Origin: Palsa-1447 sp964414785
GTDB taxonomy: Bacteria > Verrucomicrobiota > Verrucomicrobiia > Opitutales > Opitutaceae
DNA: 64,000 nt
Direction of reading: 5' to 3'
NCBI GenBank assembly: GCA_964414785.1
Contig: CAYPXZ010000019.1
Coordinates: 1-64,000 of the forward strand
In this document: positions 1 through 8,312 of the stretch, piece after piece
How positions within the stretch are numbered: position 1 is the stretch's first letter
Layout of the letters: each line of letters starts with the position of its first letter
Translations under genes and position numbers: made by a program
Notes under the pieces: generated by a model
Database searches by the model: none
Seen by the model: the letters and a program-made list of their open reading frames with translations, nothing else
What the model was told of the DNA's origin: nothing

Positions 1-160
1 AAAGATCGTAGGGCCTGTTCAACAACGCATCCCAGCACGCCTCGTTGTCCACCGCTCCATCGACGCGGTGACCGGCGTCGGCCAATGCAACGATTATCAG
101 CCCGCGAACGACCGGATCGTCGTCGACGACAAGAATGCGCTTGGGTTCCTCGAAATACAC
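1..160 (-). CDS. Response regulator receiver-domain protein (N-terminal part, cut by window start)
   Basis: Reading the minus strand from a GTG at 160-158 gives 53 residues beginning MYFEEPKRILVVDDDPVVRG, followed by LIIVALADAGHRVDGAVDNE. This is the first beta strand and acidic pocket (DDD) of a CheY-type receiver domain, followed by helix 1. A GGAG Shine-Dalgarno sequence lies five bases before the GTG, which decides the start. The phospho-acceptor Asp would lie just beyond the window edge, so the output domain, if any, is unknown. It runs in the same direction as the sugar symporter that starts at 1745. Confidence 0.8.
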   Translation of the reverse strand, partial: MYFEEPKRILVVDDDPVVRGLIIVALADAGHRVDGAVDNEACWDALLNRPYDL

Positions 161-401
161 GGGATCTCCAAAAGAATCTGCAACGCCGCAGGAGTGAAGA
201 AGGGGTTTTACAGGAATCCGCTGCACGGGATTGGACAGTCCCGCCAGCGGTGATCATACAAGCCTTGTCGACTGACTATGAGTGACAATGTCCCGAGGCG
301 GAGTTCTCGGCCCGGGGCCTAAGGCGTTCCTAAGCCATGGATTGCGGACAACTTGCCCGGCGCGAAATCTTTCGCTCCCCGGCCGGCCGGCCCGGCATCG
401 A

Positions 402-417
402 CCACCCCTTGGGGTGG
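402..417 (-). terminator. GC-rich hairpin after the sugar symporter gene
   Basis: A perfect 7-bp inverted repeat (CCACCCC / GGGGTGG) with a two-base centre sits directly after the stop codon of the symporter gene on the minus strand. No T-run follows, so it is at best a weak or factor-assisted terminator. The very short loop means the top base pairs would open. Confidence 0.4.
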
Positions 418-419
418 AC

Positions 420-1745
420 CTAGTCGCTCTCGGTTGCGCCCTCCGGCAGCCTCGGCACCCATCCCTTGACGCCGTAGTAGACGATGAACAGGTAGCAGAT
501 CAGAGGGACCACGAACGAATACTGGAGGCCAATCTGGTCGGCTAGCTTGCCCGTGATCCACGGTATCACGGCTCCGCCGACAATCGCCATGCACAGAAGC
601 GCCGATCCGGTGCTCGTGTGCCTGCCAAGCTTCGCGATAGCCAGAGTGAAGATATTCGGGAACATGATCGAGTTGAAGAGGCCGATCACCAGCACGGTCC
701 AGATCGCCACCTGGCCCTTGGAGAGCATGGTGACCACAAGGAGCAGGCAGACCACCGTCGCGTTGACCGCGAGGACGAGGCTCGGCTTGGCGAAGCGCAG
801 CACGGCCGACCCGATGAACCTGCCCACCATGGCCCCACCCCAGTAGAACATGAGGTACTGGCCCGCCACCGCCGCCGTGAATCCCACCATGTCCTTCATG
901 TAGTTCACGAGGAAGCTGCCTATGGCGACCTCGCCACCGACATAGAAGAAGATGCCGACCGTGCCCAGGGCCAGATGCGGGTACTTCAGCGTCCTCGCAT
1001 AGAGCTCGAGCGTTCCCTCGTGGCGGGCCCCCGGCTCCCGGGGCTCCTCAACGATCTGCGGAAGCTTCATGACGACAAAGAAGACCGCCATCAGCATGAA
1101 TACGATCGCAAGGCCCAGATACGGGATCTGCACGGCGTGCGCGTTCGTGCGGAGCGCGGCCTGCACCATCGCGGGATCTGTCATCTTGGCGATCTCGTCG
1201 GCGGTCTTGATCGCGGCCGAGAGGATGAGCACGGAGCCGAACCAGGGCGCGATCGTCGTCCCGAGCGAATTGAGCGCCTGGCTAAGGTTCAGGCGCGCCG
1301 AGGCCGTCTCCGGCTTTCCCAGTATGGCGACATAGGGATTGGCCGCCACCTGAAGCATCGTGATTCCGGCGGCGAGGACGAAGAACGCCAGCAGGAACAC
1401 CGAGTAGGATTGCATGCTGGCGGCCGGATAGAACAGCAAGCATCCGCACCCTGCTATCAGCAGGCCGACCACGATTCCTATCTTGTAGCCGACCTTTCGC
1501 ACGATGACGCCCGACGGCATCGACACGATGAAATAGGCCAGGAAGAACACGAACTGGACAAGCGCGGCCTGGGCGTAGTTGAGCGTGAAGATCGCCTTCA
1601 GGTGTGGGATCAGGATGTCGTTGAGGCACGTCATGAACCCCCAGATGAAGAAGAGAGACGTCAGCGCCACGAGCGCCGGCGTGTAATTTTTCCCATCGGT
1701 TTCGGAGGAGCGTGTCGTGCCGGCGGAGGGGCTGATGTTTGCCAT
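420..1745 (-). CDS. FucP-type MFS sugar:H+ symporter
   Basis: A 441-residue major facilitator protein with about 12 hydrophobic segments. The N-terminus has the FucP/glucose-galactose transporter signature SLFFIWGFMTCLNDILIPHL, and further on come SMPSGVIVRKVGYKIG and the helix segment AANPYVAILG, all typical of the L-fucose permease family. It should move a monosaccharide together with protons across the inner membrane; fucose, glucose, galactose or a related sugar cannot be told apart from sequence. The start at 1745 is preferred over an in-frame start at 1823 because AGGA lies six bases upstream and the family N-terminus follows. It is divergent from the PEP carboxykinase gene. A GC-rich hairpin follows the stop. 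Confidence 0.88.
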   Translation of the reverse strand: MANISPSAGTTRSSETDGKNYTPALVALTSLFFIWGFMTCLNDILIPHLKAIFTLNYAQAALVQFVFFLAYFIVSMPSGVIVRKVGYKIGIVVGLLIAGCGCLLFYPAASMQSYSVFLLAFFVLAAGITMLQVAANPYVAILGKPETASARLNLSQALNSLGTTIAPWFGSVLILSAAIKTADEIAKMTDPAMVQAALRTNAHAVQIPYLGLAIVFMLMAVFFVVMKLPQIVEEPREPGARHEGTLELYARTLKYPHLALGTVGIFFYVGGEVAIGSFLVNYMKDMVGFTAAVAGQYLMFYWGGAMVGRFIGSAVLRFAKPSLVLAVNATVVCLLLVVTMLSKGQVAIWTVLVIGLFNSIMFPNIFTLAIAKLGRHTSTGSALLCMAIVGGAVIPWITGKLADQIGLQYSFVVPLICYLFIVYYGVKGWVPRLPEGATESD

Positions 1746-2044
1746 GGAATTCCTGCGGGTTTGGGTGTCGGGTGATTGCGGCCCGTGCATCAAGGGGTCT
1801 GTCGGTGCCGGCGTGCCAAACATGAAACACGAAAACCCGCGTTTACCAAGGCCTGTGTTTGCCGGGGTTCTGGCCTCGCAGGGCGTTCAGCTTCCCGGTC
1901 CCCCGCCCTCACTTTTTGGAAATCGCGTGTGGAAATGCCGCGGATAAATCGTTATTAAGTCTCCTTTCAGTCTTAATTTAGTCCCTCGCTCCGGTATGCG
2001 GCTCCGTTTGATAAAGCTCCCAGGCACCCACGTTGATCCACCCG
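1746..2044. other. Divergent intergenic region between the symporter and pckG
   Basis: About 300 bases without a supported gene. It contains an AT-rich stretch around 1943-1982, unusual for this GC-rich window, with an imperfect TTAAG...CTTAA inverted repeat near 1953-1974. This is the likely place for the promoters of both divergent genes. I could not identify convincing -35/-10 pairs. Confidence 0.4.
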
Positions 2045-3871
2045 ATGCACAGCCGAAACTCCTCAACACCCCTTAGCGACAACAGGCACCTGCGCCGCTG
2101 GATAGAAAAGATGGTCGAGCTCTGCAGGCCGTCTAAGGTCCACTGGGTCGACGGCTCGCAGGAGGAGAATGACGCCCTTTGCGCGCAGATGGTCGAGACC
2201 GGGACGTTCACGAGGCTTAACGAGAAGCTCTGGCCTGGGTGCTACTACGCCCGAAGCGACTCGAGCGACGTGGCCCGCGTCGAGGACCGCACCTTCATCT
2301 GCTCCCTCTCCAAGGAGGCGGCCGGCCCGACGAACAACTGGGTGAACCCCTACGAGATGCGGCGCAAGCTGCGCAGCCTATTCGACGGGTGCATGGAGGG
2401 CCGCACCCTGTACGTGCTTCCCTTCAGCATGGGGCCCGTCGGCTCTCCCATGTCCCAGATCGGCGTTCAGCTCACCGACTCCCCCTACGTCGTCGTCAGC
2501 ATGCGCATCATGGCGCGGATCGGGCTGCCGGTGTACAAGGAGATAGACCGCGCCGAGAAGCGCGTCGTCCCATGCCTGCATTCGGTCGGGGCGCCCCTAA
2601 GGAAGGGCCAGGCCGACGTGCCGTGGCCGTGCAGCAACGAGAAGTACATCGTGCACTTCCCGGAGACCCGCGAGATATGGAGCTTCGGATCGGGCTACGG
2701 AGGAAATGCGCTTCTTGGAAAGAAGTGCTTCGCCCTGCGAATCGCCTCGAACATGGCGCGCGACGAGGGCTGGATGGCCGAGCACATGCTGATCCTCGGG
2801 GTCGAGGACCCCAAGGGCACCAAGACCTACGTTGCGGCCGCTTTCCCGAGCGCATGCGGCAAGACCAACCTGGCGATGCTCGTCCCGCCTGAGCCCTTTA
2901 AACAGAAGGGATGGAAGGTGTGGACTGTCGGCGACGACATAGCCTGGATCAAGCCCGACACGGAGGGCCGCCTGCGGGCCATCAACCCCGAGGCCGGATT
3001 CTTCGGGGTCGCCCCGGGCACCTCGGTCAAGACTAACCCGAATGCGATGGCCTGCCTCGCAAAGAACACGATCTTCACCAACGTCGCGCTGACGCTCGAC
3101 GGCGGGGTGTGGTGGGAGGGCATGACTGACGAGCCGCCCGCCGAATGCATCGACTGGCAGGGCAACAGGTGGTCGCCGGAGATCGCCCGGAAGACGGGGG
3201 CAAAGGCCGCGCACCCCAACTCGCGCTTCACCGCTCCGGCGCGCCAATGCCCGACGATCGACTCCGAGTGGGAGAACCCGGACGGGGTGCCCCTGGGGGC
3301 CATCATCTTCGGCGGTCGGCGCGCGACCACGATGCCGCTCGTCTACCAGGCGTTCAACTGGAGCGGCGGCGTCTACACGGGTGCAACGATGGGGTCCGAG
3401 ATGACCGCGGCCGCCGCGGGGACGGTCGGCAAGGTGAGGCGCGATCCCATGGCCATGCTTCCCTTCTGCGGCTACCACATGGCCGACTACTTCCAGCATT
3501 GGATCGTGATGCAGAAGCGCCTGAGCGAGACCCCGCGCATCTTCCACGTGAACTGGTTCCGCAAGGACGAGGACGGCAGTTTCCTATGGCCGGGCTACTC
3601 CGAGAACATGCGCGTGCTCAAGTGGATCGTGGACCGCGTCCGCGGCAGGGCGCTTGGGAGGGAGTCGCCGATCGGCTGGATGCCCCTCTACACCGACATC
3701 GACTGGACCGGACTCGAGTTTTCCCGCGAGAAGTTCGACGCCCTCCAGCATTTTGACAGGAAGGCGTGGCGCGCCGAGGTCATCAGCCACGAGGAGATGT
3801 TCCTGGACCTCCACGATCGCCTTCCCAAGGAGATGATCTACGAGCGCGAGCTGCTGATCTGCCGGATGTAG
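2045..3871 (+). CDS. pckG: Phosphoenolpyruvate carboxykinase (GTP)
   Basis: A cytosolic protein of about 608 residues, the usual length for GTP-dependent PEPCK. The enzyme converts oxaloacetate and GTP into phosphoenolpyruvate, GDP and CO2, the entry step of gluconeogenesis. The P-loop with the reactive cysteine is visible as AFPSACGKTNLAM at about residues 264-276. Other family stretches are PTNNWVNPYEMRRKL, LPFSMGPVGSPMSQIGVQLTD and FGGRRATTMPLVYQAFNW. The ATG at 2045 is chosen; a TTG four codons upstream (2033) is also possible, and neither has a clear Shine-Dalgarno site. It is likely a single-gene unit, since the next gene is convergent (kduI, 9 bases away). Confidence 0.96.
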   Translation: MHSRNSSTPLSDNRHLRRWIEKMVELCRPSKVHWVDGSQEENDALCAQMVETGTFTRLNEKLWPGCYYARSDSSDVARVEDRTFICSLSKEAAGPTNNWVNPYEMRRKLRSLFDGCMEGRTLYVLPFSMGPVGSPMSQIGVQLTDSPYVVVSMRIMARIGLPVYKEIDRAEKRVVPCLHSVGAPLRKGQADVPWPCSNEKYIVHFPETREIWSFGSGYGGNALLGKKCFALRIASNMARDEGWMAEHMLILGVEDPKGTKTYVAAAFPSACGKTNLAMLVPPEPFKQKGWKVWTVGDDIAWIKPDTEGRLRAINPEAGFFGVAPGTSVKTNPNAMACLAKNTIFTNVALTLDGGVWWEGMTDEPPAECIDWQGNRWSPEIARKTGAKAAHPNSRFTAPARQCPTIDSEWENPDGVPLGAIIFGGRRATTMPLVYQAFNWSGGVYTGATMGSEMTAAAAGTVGKVRRDPMAMLPFCGYHMADYFQHWIVMQKRLSETPRIFHVNWFRKDEDGSFLWPGYSENMRVLKWIVDRVRGRALGRESPIGWMPLYTDIDWTGLEFSREKFDALQHFDRKAWRAEVISHEEMFLDLHDRLPKEMIYERELLICRM

Positions 3872-3879
3872 GTCCCTGA

Positions 3880-4710
3880 CTACCGCACGACCTTGGGGTC
3901 AACGGGATCCATGTCGGCAAACACCTGGTTCTCGCCGCCCATGCCCCACACGAACGAGTAGTGCGTGCTTCCTGAGCCGCAATGGATGGACCATGGCGGC
4001 GAAAGCACCACCTGCCGGTCGCGCATGGTGAGCTTCCTGACCCTGCTGGCGGGCCCCATGTAATGGGTCACCCTGCCCCGGGCGGGGAGGTCGAAGTAGA
4101 GGTAGGCTTCCGAGCGGCACGCGTGCGTGTGGGGGGGCATCGTGTTCCACTTGCTTCCCGGCGCGATTCTCGTGAAGCCCATGACCAGCTGGCAGCTCCT
4201 GATCCCGTCCAGGTGGATGACCTTGTGGAGCGACCTGCGGTTTTGGGTCTCCGGGGCCCCGAGTTCCACACCCCCGCCGGGCGCGTACCGGGCAAGGCGT
4301 GTCGGAAACCGGACGTGGGCCGGATAGCTAAGGAGATAGAACTGGGCCGGGGCGCTTCGCGTGGCCGTGCTGAACACGACCTTCTTCGCTCCCCTGCCCA
4401 CATAGAGGCAGTCGAACCTGCCGAGGGCGTGGCGCCGTCCGTCTACCGTTACCGCGCCGGCGCCGCCGATATTGACGATGCCCAGTTCCCGCCTGTCGTT
4501 GAAATGCTCGGCCTTGATCTCGGGTGGGGCGGAGAGCGCCAGCGGCGAGCCCAGGGGGCATGCGCCCCCCACCACCGTGCGGTCGGTCTCCCAGTGCCTC
4601 AGGACCACCTTGCCGGGCACGAAGAGGCCCTCGACAACGTAGGCTTGCCTCAGTTCACGATCGGACATCCGGGAGTAGGTCCCGATGTCAAAGGCTGGTA
4701 GGTTTTCCAT
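3880..4710 (-). CDS. kduI: 5-dehydro-4-deoxy-D-glucuronate isomerase (KduI)
   Basis: A 276-residue protein, close to the family length of about 278. KduI converts 4-deoxy-5-ketouronate, released from unsaturated uronic acids of pectin or glycosaminoglycans, into 2,5-diketo-3-deoxygluconate. Zinc ligands are visible as PPHTHACRSEAYLYFDL (two His and a Glu) and the later His in WSIHCGSGSTHYSFVWGMGG. The frame stays open upstream to 5880, but the ATG at 4710 gives the family N-terminus and the extension would be antisense to the DUF4038 gene. It is divergent from that glycosidase, with 126 bases between them. No KduD or uronate lyase gene is adjacent. Confidence 0.93.
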   Translation of the reverse strand: MENLPAFDIGTYSRMSDRELRQAYVVEGLFVPGKVVLRHWETDRTVVGGACPLGSPLALSAPPEIKAEHFNDRRELGIVNIGGAGAVTVDGRRHALGRFDCLYVGRGAKKVVFSTATRSAPAQFYLLSYPAHVRFPTRLARYAPGGGVELGAPETQNRRSLHKVIHLDGIRSCQLVMGFTRIAPGSKWNTMPPHTHACRSEAYLYFDLPARGRVTHYMGPASRVRKLTMRDRQVVLSPPWSIHCGSGSTHYSFVWGMGGENQVFADMDPVDPKVVR

Positions 4711-4836
4711 GGAGGATGCGATGAATGCGCTCTTCTGGGGAACGCTGCCGGGTGGCCGATGAAAAGGCAAACCTGATGCCCGGCTGGCGTCGCTTCTATT
4801 TTGACCGCGCGGGAAAAGGGCCGATGATCGGCGGAC

Positions 4837-6180
4837 ATGTCGCCGATCCATGGCCCAAAGGCGGGGAAGCTCGCCTGCCTTCTGGCGCTCGCCTGCGTCC
4901 TGCCCCGCGGGCACGGCGCGCCGGCCGGGGCCCTGGATCCGGGTGCGCCGCTTCGCATCAGCGAGAACCACCGCTACCTCGTCGATCAGAAGGGAACCCC
5001 ATTCCTCCTGCAGGGGGACGCCGCATGGTCCCTGGTCGCGAACCTGACAAGGGAAGATGCCGAGGACTACCTCAAGGACCGGCAGGCCCGGGGTTTCAAC
5101 GCGCTCCTGGTGAATCTCATCGAGCACAAGTTTGCCGCCCACGCTCCCCGGAACGCCTACGGCGAGGCGCCCTTCCCCGACCCGGGCGACTTCTCCGTTC
5201 AGAATGAGAAGTACTTTGCGCACGCGGACTGGGTGATCCGCAGGGCCGCCGAGCACGGCCAGCTCGTGCTCCTTGCGCCGATATACCTCGGCTACCCGGG
5301 ACTGGACGAGGGATTCTACGACGAGGTCATGGCCATGGGACCGGAGAAGTGCCTCGCCTACGGGCGCTTTCTCGGCAGGCGCTACAGGGGCTTCGACAAC
5401 ATCCTCTGGGTGATGGGCGGCGACAGGGACCCGGGGCCGGCGCGCGAGGCGGTGGACATGGTCGCCTACGGGATACGAGAGTCGGATCGGCGCCACCTGA
5501 TGACCGCCCACTGCCACTCGGAGTCCGCACCCGTCGAGCAGTATCCGGGCTCGTGGCTCCAGGTCGGGACGTCGTACGCCTACGAGATCGTCCACCTGCG
5601 CCTGGGCTGGGACTATGATCGAAAGCCCGCGATGCCCCTCTTCCTGATCGAGTCGATCTACGAGGGGGAGCACAATTCGTCCGAGGTGCAGGTGCGACGC
5701 CAGGCCTATTGGGCCGTCCTGTGCGGGGAGTTCGGCCACGTCATGGGCAACTTCCCCATCTGGTGCTTCAAGCCCGGCTGGAGGGAGGCGCTCGACAAGC
5801 CGGGGTCGGTCGGCATGCAGCACTGGGGGCGGCTGTTCCGCTCGCGGCCGTGGCACACGCTCTCTCCGGACACCGAGCACAAGGTCGTCACCGACGGGCT
5901 CGGCGAATTCTGGGGCCTCGACTACCTGGCGGCCGCGGTCTCCGCGGACGGCAGGCTCATGGTGGGATACATGCCGACCGCCAGGACCATCACGGTCGAC
6001 CTCTCGAAGTTAGCCAAGGGCAGCGCCAATGCGTGGTGGTTTGATCCGCGCACGGGCAAGGCGGTCCCCGCCGGCACCTTCCCGACGGACGGACCGAGGC
6101 AGTTCACGCCTCCCGCCGCCGGCGACTGGGTGATCGTCCTCGACGACTCCTCCGCGCTCCTGCCCCCTCCGGGACAGTAG
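4837..6180 (+). CDS. DUF4038-family (GH140-like) glycoside hydrolase
   Basis: A 447-residue protein with a short N-terminal hydrophobic segment (KLACLLALACVLP) consistent with export. The core starts with FLLQGDAAWSLVANLTREDA and RQARGFNALLVNL, a TIM-barrel opening typical of DUF4038 proteins. Candidate acid/base and nucleophile residues are the Asp in WVMGGDRD and the Glu in FLIESIYEGEH. The C-terminal ~90 residues form a beta-rich module (GRLMVGYMPTARTITVDLSKL) like the putative collagen-binding domain usual in this family. DUF4038/GH140 members include apiosidases acting on rhamnogalacturonan II, but the substrate here is not shown. It is divergent from kduI, which fits plant-polymer breakdown. 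Confidence 0.8.
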   Translation: MSPIHGPKAGKLACLLALACVLPRGHGAPAGALDPGAPLRISENHRYLVDQKGTPFLLQGDAAWSLVANLTREDAEDYLKDRQARGFNALLVNLIEHKFAAHAPRNAYGEAPFPDPGDFSVQNEKYFAHADWVIRRAAEHGQLVLLAPIYLGYPGLDEGFYDEVMAMGPEKCLAYGRFLGRRYRGFDNILWVMGGDRDPGPAREAVDMVAYGIRESDRRHLMTAHCHSESAPVEQYPGSWLQVGTSYAYEIVHLRLGWDYDRKPAMPLFLIESIYEGEHNSSEVQVRRQAYWAVLCGEFGHVMGNFPIWCFKPGWREALDKPGSVGMQHWGRLFRSRPWHTLSPDTEHKVVTDGLGEFWGLDYLAAAVSADGRLMVGYMPTARTITVDLSKLAKGSANAWWFDPRTGKAVPAGTFPTDGPRQFTPPAAGDWVIVLDDSSALLPPPGQ

Positions 6181-6248
6181 CCGGCCGCTCTCCGCCAAAC
6201 GGGGCCTTGGACTTGTGTTTTGCCGAACCGACGGCGAGCTTCTCGGCC

Positions 6249-8135
6249 ATGGCCCGCGACGACAGATTCAGGAGGGAGGCCGCACTGGAGCGGCTCCCAA
6301 AGGCGCCCCTCACCCGCGAGAGCATTCGCGAGATGCTGTCCTTTGCCCGCTATGTCCTGCCCTACCGCGGGCGCTTCTTCGCCGGGCTCGCAACACTCCT
6401 CGTGAGCGCCTCGTGCGGCCTCGTGTTTCCCCTGCTCGCCGGAGGCCTCATCGACGCCGCGGTCCGCCCGGCGGGGGCCATCATCCCCTTTGTGGGCGCC
6501 TTGACCCTGAACCGGCTCGCCATCGTGCTCTTCTGCTCCGTTTCGCTGCAGGCGCTGGCGTCGTTCAACAGCTCGCTTTCGTTCAACAGGGTCGGGCAGA
6601 GCGCGCTGGCCGACCTGAGGAGGGACACCTACCAACGGCTGATCGCCATGCCGATGGCCTTCTTTGGCAAGCGCCGGGTCGGTGAGCTCACGAGCCGGGT
6701 CTCGACCGACGTCGCCCAGCTCGAGGGCGCCCTGATCGATGCGCTTCCTCAGATGTTCCGGCAGACCATCTTCCTGCTCGGCGGGGTGACCATGATCGCC
6801 GTCACCTCCGGCAGGCTCACGCTCGTCATGCTCTGCACGCTGCCGCTCCTTATCGCGGCCGCGATGTTCTTCGGGCGACGCCTGCGCCGTTTCGCCCGGG
6901 AAACGCAGGACCAGCTGGCGGCCGCGAACACGATCGTGGAGGAGACATTCCAGGCGATCGCCAGCGTGAAGGCATTCGCCAACGAGGACTTCGAGCTCGG
7001 CCGGTACGCGACCGCCAACTCCCGCATCCTTTCGGCGGCATTCAACACCGCGCGCTGGAGGGCGGTCTTTGTCGCGTTTTTCATCATCGCCCTCTTCGGG
7101 GGCATTGTGATCGTCCTGTGGTTCGGGGCGGGCCTCTTGCAGAGGGGCGAGATCACCCCGGGCGAGCTGACGCGCTTTGTCCTCTACACGACCTTCGTGG
7201 CGGGCGCCATGGGCCAGTCCGCCGAGCTCTTCAGCCAGGTGCAGAAGACCGTCGGGGCCAGCCAGCGGGTCCGCGAGCTCCTGCGCGAGCCCGTTGAGGA
7301 GGGGTTCGAGAAAGGGGCGAAGGACGACGTGAAGGGGCTGCCGGCAAGGCTTCGCGGCGAGGTGTCGTTCGAGTCCGTGAGCTTCAGGTATCCGTCAAGG
7401 GCCGAGGTTCCGGTCCTTCGCGAGATCAGTCTTTCTGCGCGTCCCGGTGAGCGGATAGCCCTGGTGGGGCCGAGCGGCGCCGGCAAGTCGACCATGACCG
7501 CGCTCCTCCTGCGCTTCTACGACCCCGAGTCGGGGAGGATCCTGATCGACGGGCGCGACGCCAGGAGCTACCCGCTGCGCTGGCTGCGCCACCAGATGGC
7601 CATCGTGCCCCAGGACGTCCTGCTCTTCGGCGGCACCATCGCCGAGAACATCGTCTACGGGCGCCCCGGAGCCGATCCGGCGCAGGTCCGGGAGGCGGCG
7701 GTGCGGGCCAATGCCGACGACTTCATACGCGCCTTCCCCGAGGGCTATGAAACCGTCGTCGGAGACCGCGGGGTGAAGCTTTCGGGGGGGCAGCGCCAGC
7801 GGGTGGCGATCGCCCGGGCGATTCTCAAGGACCCCGCCATCCTCATCCTCGACGAGGCCACGAACTCGCTCGACAGCGAGAGCGAGCAGCTTGTGCAGCT
7901 CGCGCTCGACCGGCTGATGCAGGGGCGAACAAGCTTCATCATCGCCCACCGGCTGGCCACCGTTCGAAATGCCGACAAGATCGCCGTCGTCGAGGGGGGC
8001 CGCGTCGTCGAGGTGGGCACCCACGACGAGCTGAGTCTAAGGCCCGACGGGCTCTATCGCCGGCTCAGCTCGCTGCAGTTTGGCGACTCGGGCGGGATTC
8101 GGGTCGGCAGCGATAGCGCGGCCACCCAGGCCTAA
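6249..8135 (+). CDS. ABC exporter, fused permease and ATPase (MsbA/ABCB type)
   Basis: A 628-residue half-transporter. The N-terminal ~320 residues contain about six membrane segments, and the C-terminal nucleotide-binding domain carries Walker A GPSGAGKST (about residue 406), the signature LSGGQRQRVAIARA (about 510), Walker B ILILDEAT and the H-loop IIAHRLATV. It should act as a homodimer exporting a lipid, peptide or drug; the substrate cannot be inferred. The ATG at 6249 is preferred over a TTG at 6207. It lies 68 bases after the DUF4038 gene and could be co-transcribed with it. Confidence 0.92.
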   Translation: MARDDRFRREAALERLPKAPLTRESIREMLSFARYVLPYRGRFFAGLATLLVSASCGLVFPLLAGGLIDAAVRPAGAIIPFVGALTLNRLAIVLFCSVSLQALASFNSSLSFNRVGQSALADLRRDTYQRLIAMPMAFFGKRRVGELTSRVSTDVAQLEGALIDALPQMFRQTIFLLGGVTMIAVTSGRLTLVMLCTLPLLIAAAMFFGRRLRRFARETQDQLAAANTIVEETFQAIASVKAFANEDFELGRYATANSRILSAAFNTARWRAVFVAFFIIALFGGIVIVLWFGAGLLQRGEITPGELTRFVLYTTFVAGAMGQSAELFSQVQKTVGASQRVRELLREPVEEGFEKGAKDDVKGLPARLRGEVSFESVSFRYPSRAEVPVLREISLSARPGERIALVGPSGAGKSTMTALLLRFYDPESGRILIDGRDARSYPLRWLRHQMAIVPQDVLLFGGTIAENIVYGRPGADPAQVREAAVRANADDFIRAFPEGYETVVGDRGVKLSGGQRQRVAIARAILKDPAILILDEATNSLDSESEQLVQLALDRLMQGRTSFIIAHRLATVRNADKIAVVEGGRVVEVGTHDELSLRPDGLYRRLSSLQFGDSGGIRVGSDSAATQA

Positions 8136-8312
8136 CGGGCTGCCAAGGAGGCGACGCCTTTACCCATGAAGCGCACCCAAAGCGTGGCCAAATGGCAGGT
8201 TAGCCATGGGCTATCAGGGCAGATTCCGCACAGTGATTCCCAAATAATGCGGAGCCTTTCGGTGGAATAAGGGCCAAGTTGTTCCAAGCACAAATCCACG
8301 TTCACTATCCCC

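Noticed and set aside
68..545. Short plus-strand open frames at the left edge
   Set aside because: They lie opposite the receiver-domain gene (1-160) or the end of the symporter gene and show no protein features.
3880..5880. 666-residue minus-strand open frame extending kduI far upstream
   Set aside because: Only the last 276 residues match KduI; the extension is antisense to the well-supported DUF4038 gene and has no domain.
8136..8312. Inverted repeat TCCGCA...TGCGGA between the ABC exporter and adk
   Set aside because: A 6-bp stem around a ~20-base loop with no T-run is too weak to call a terminator or operator.
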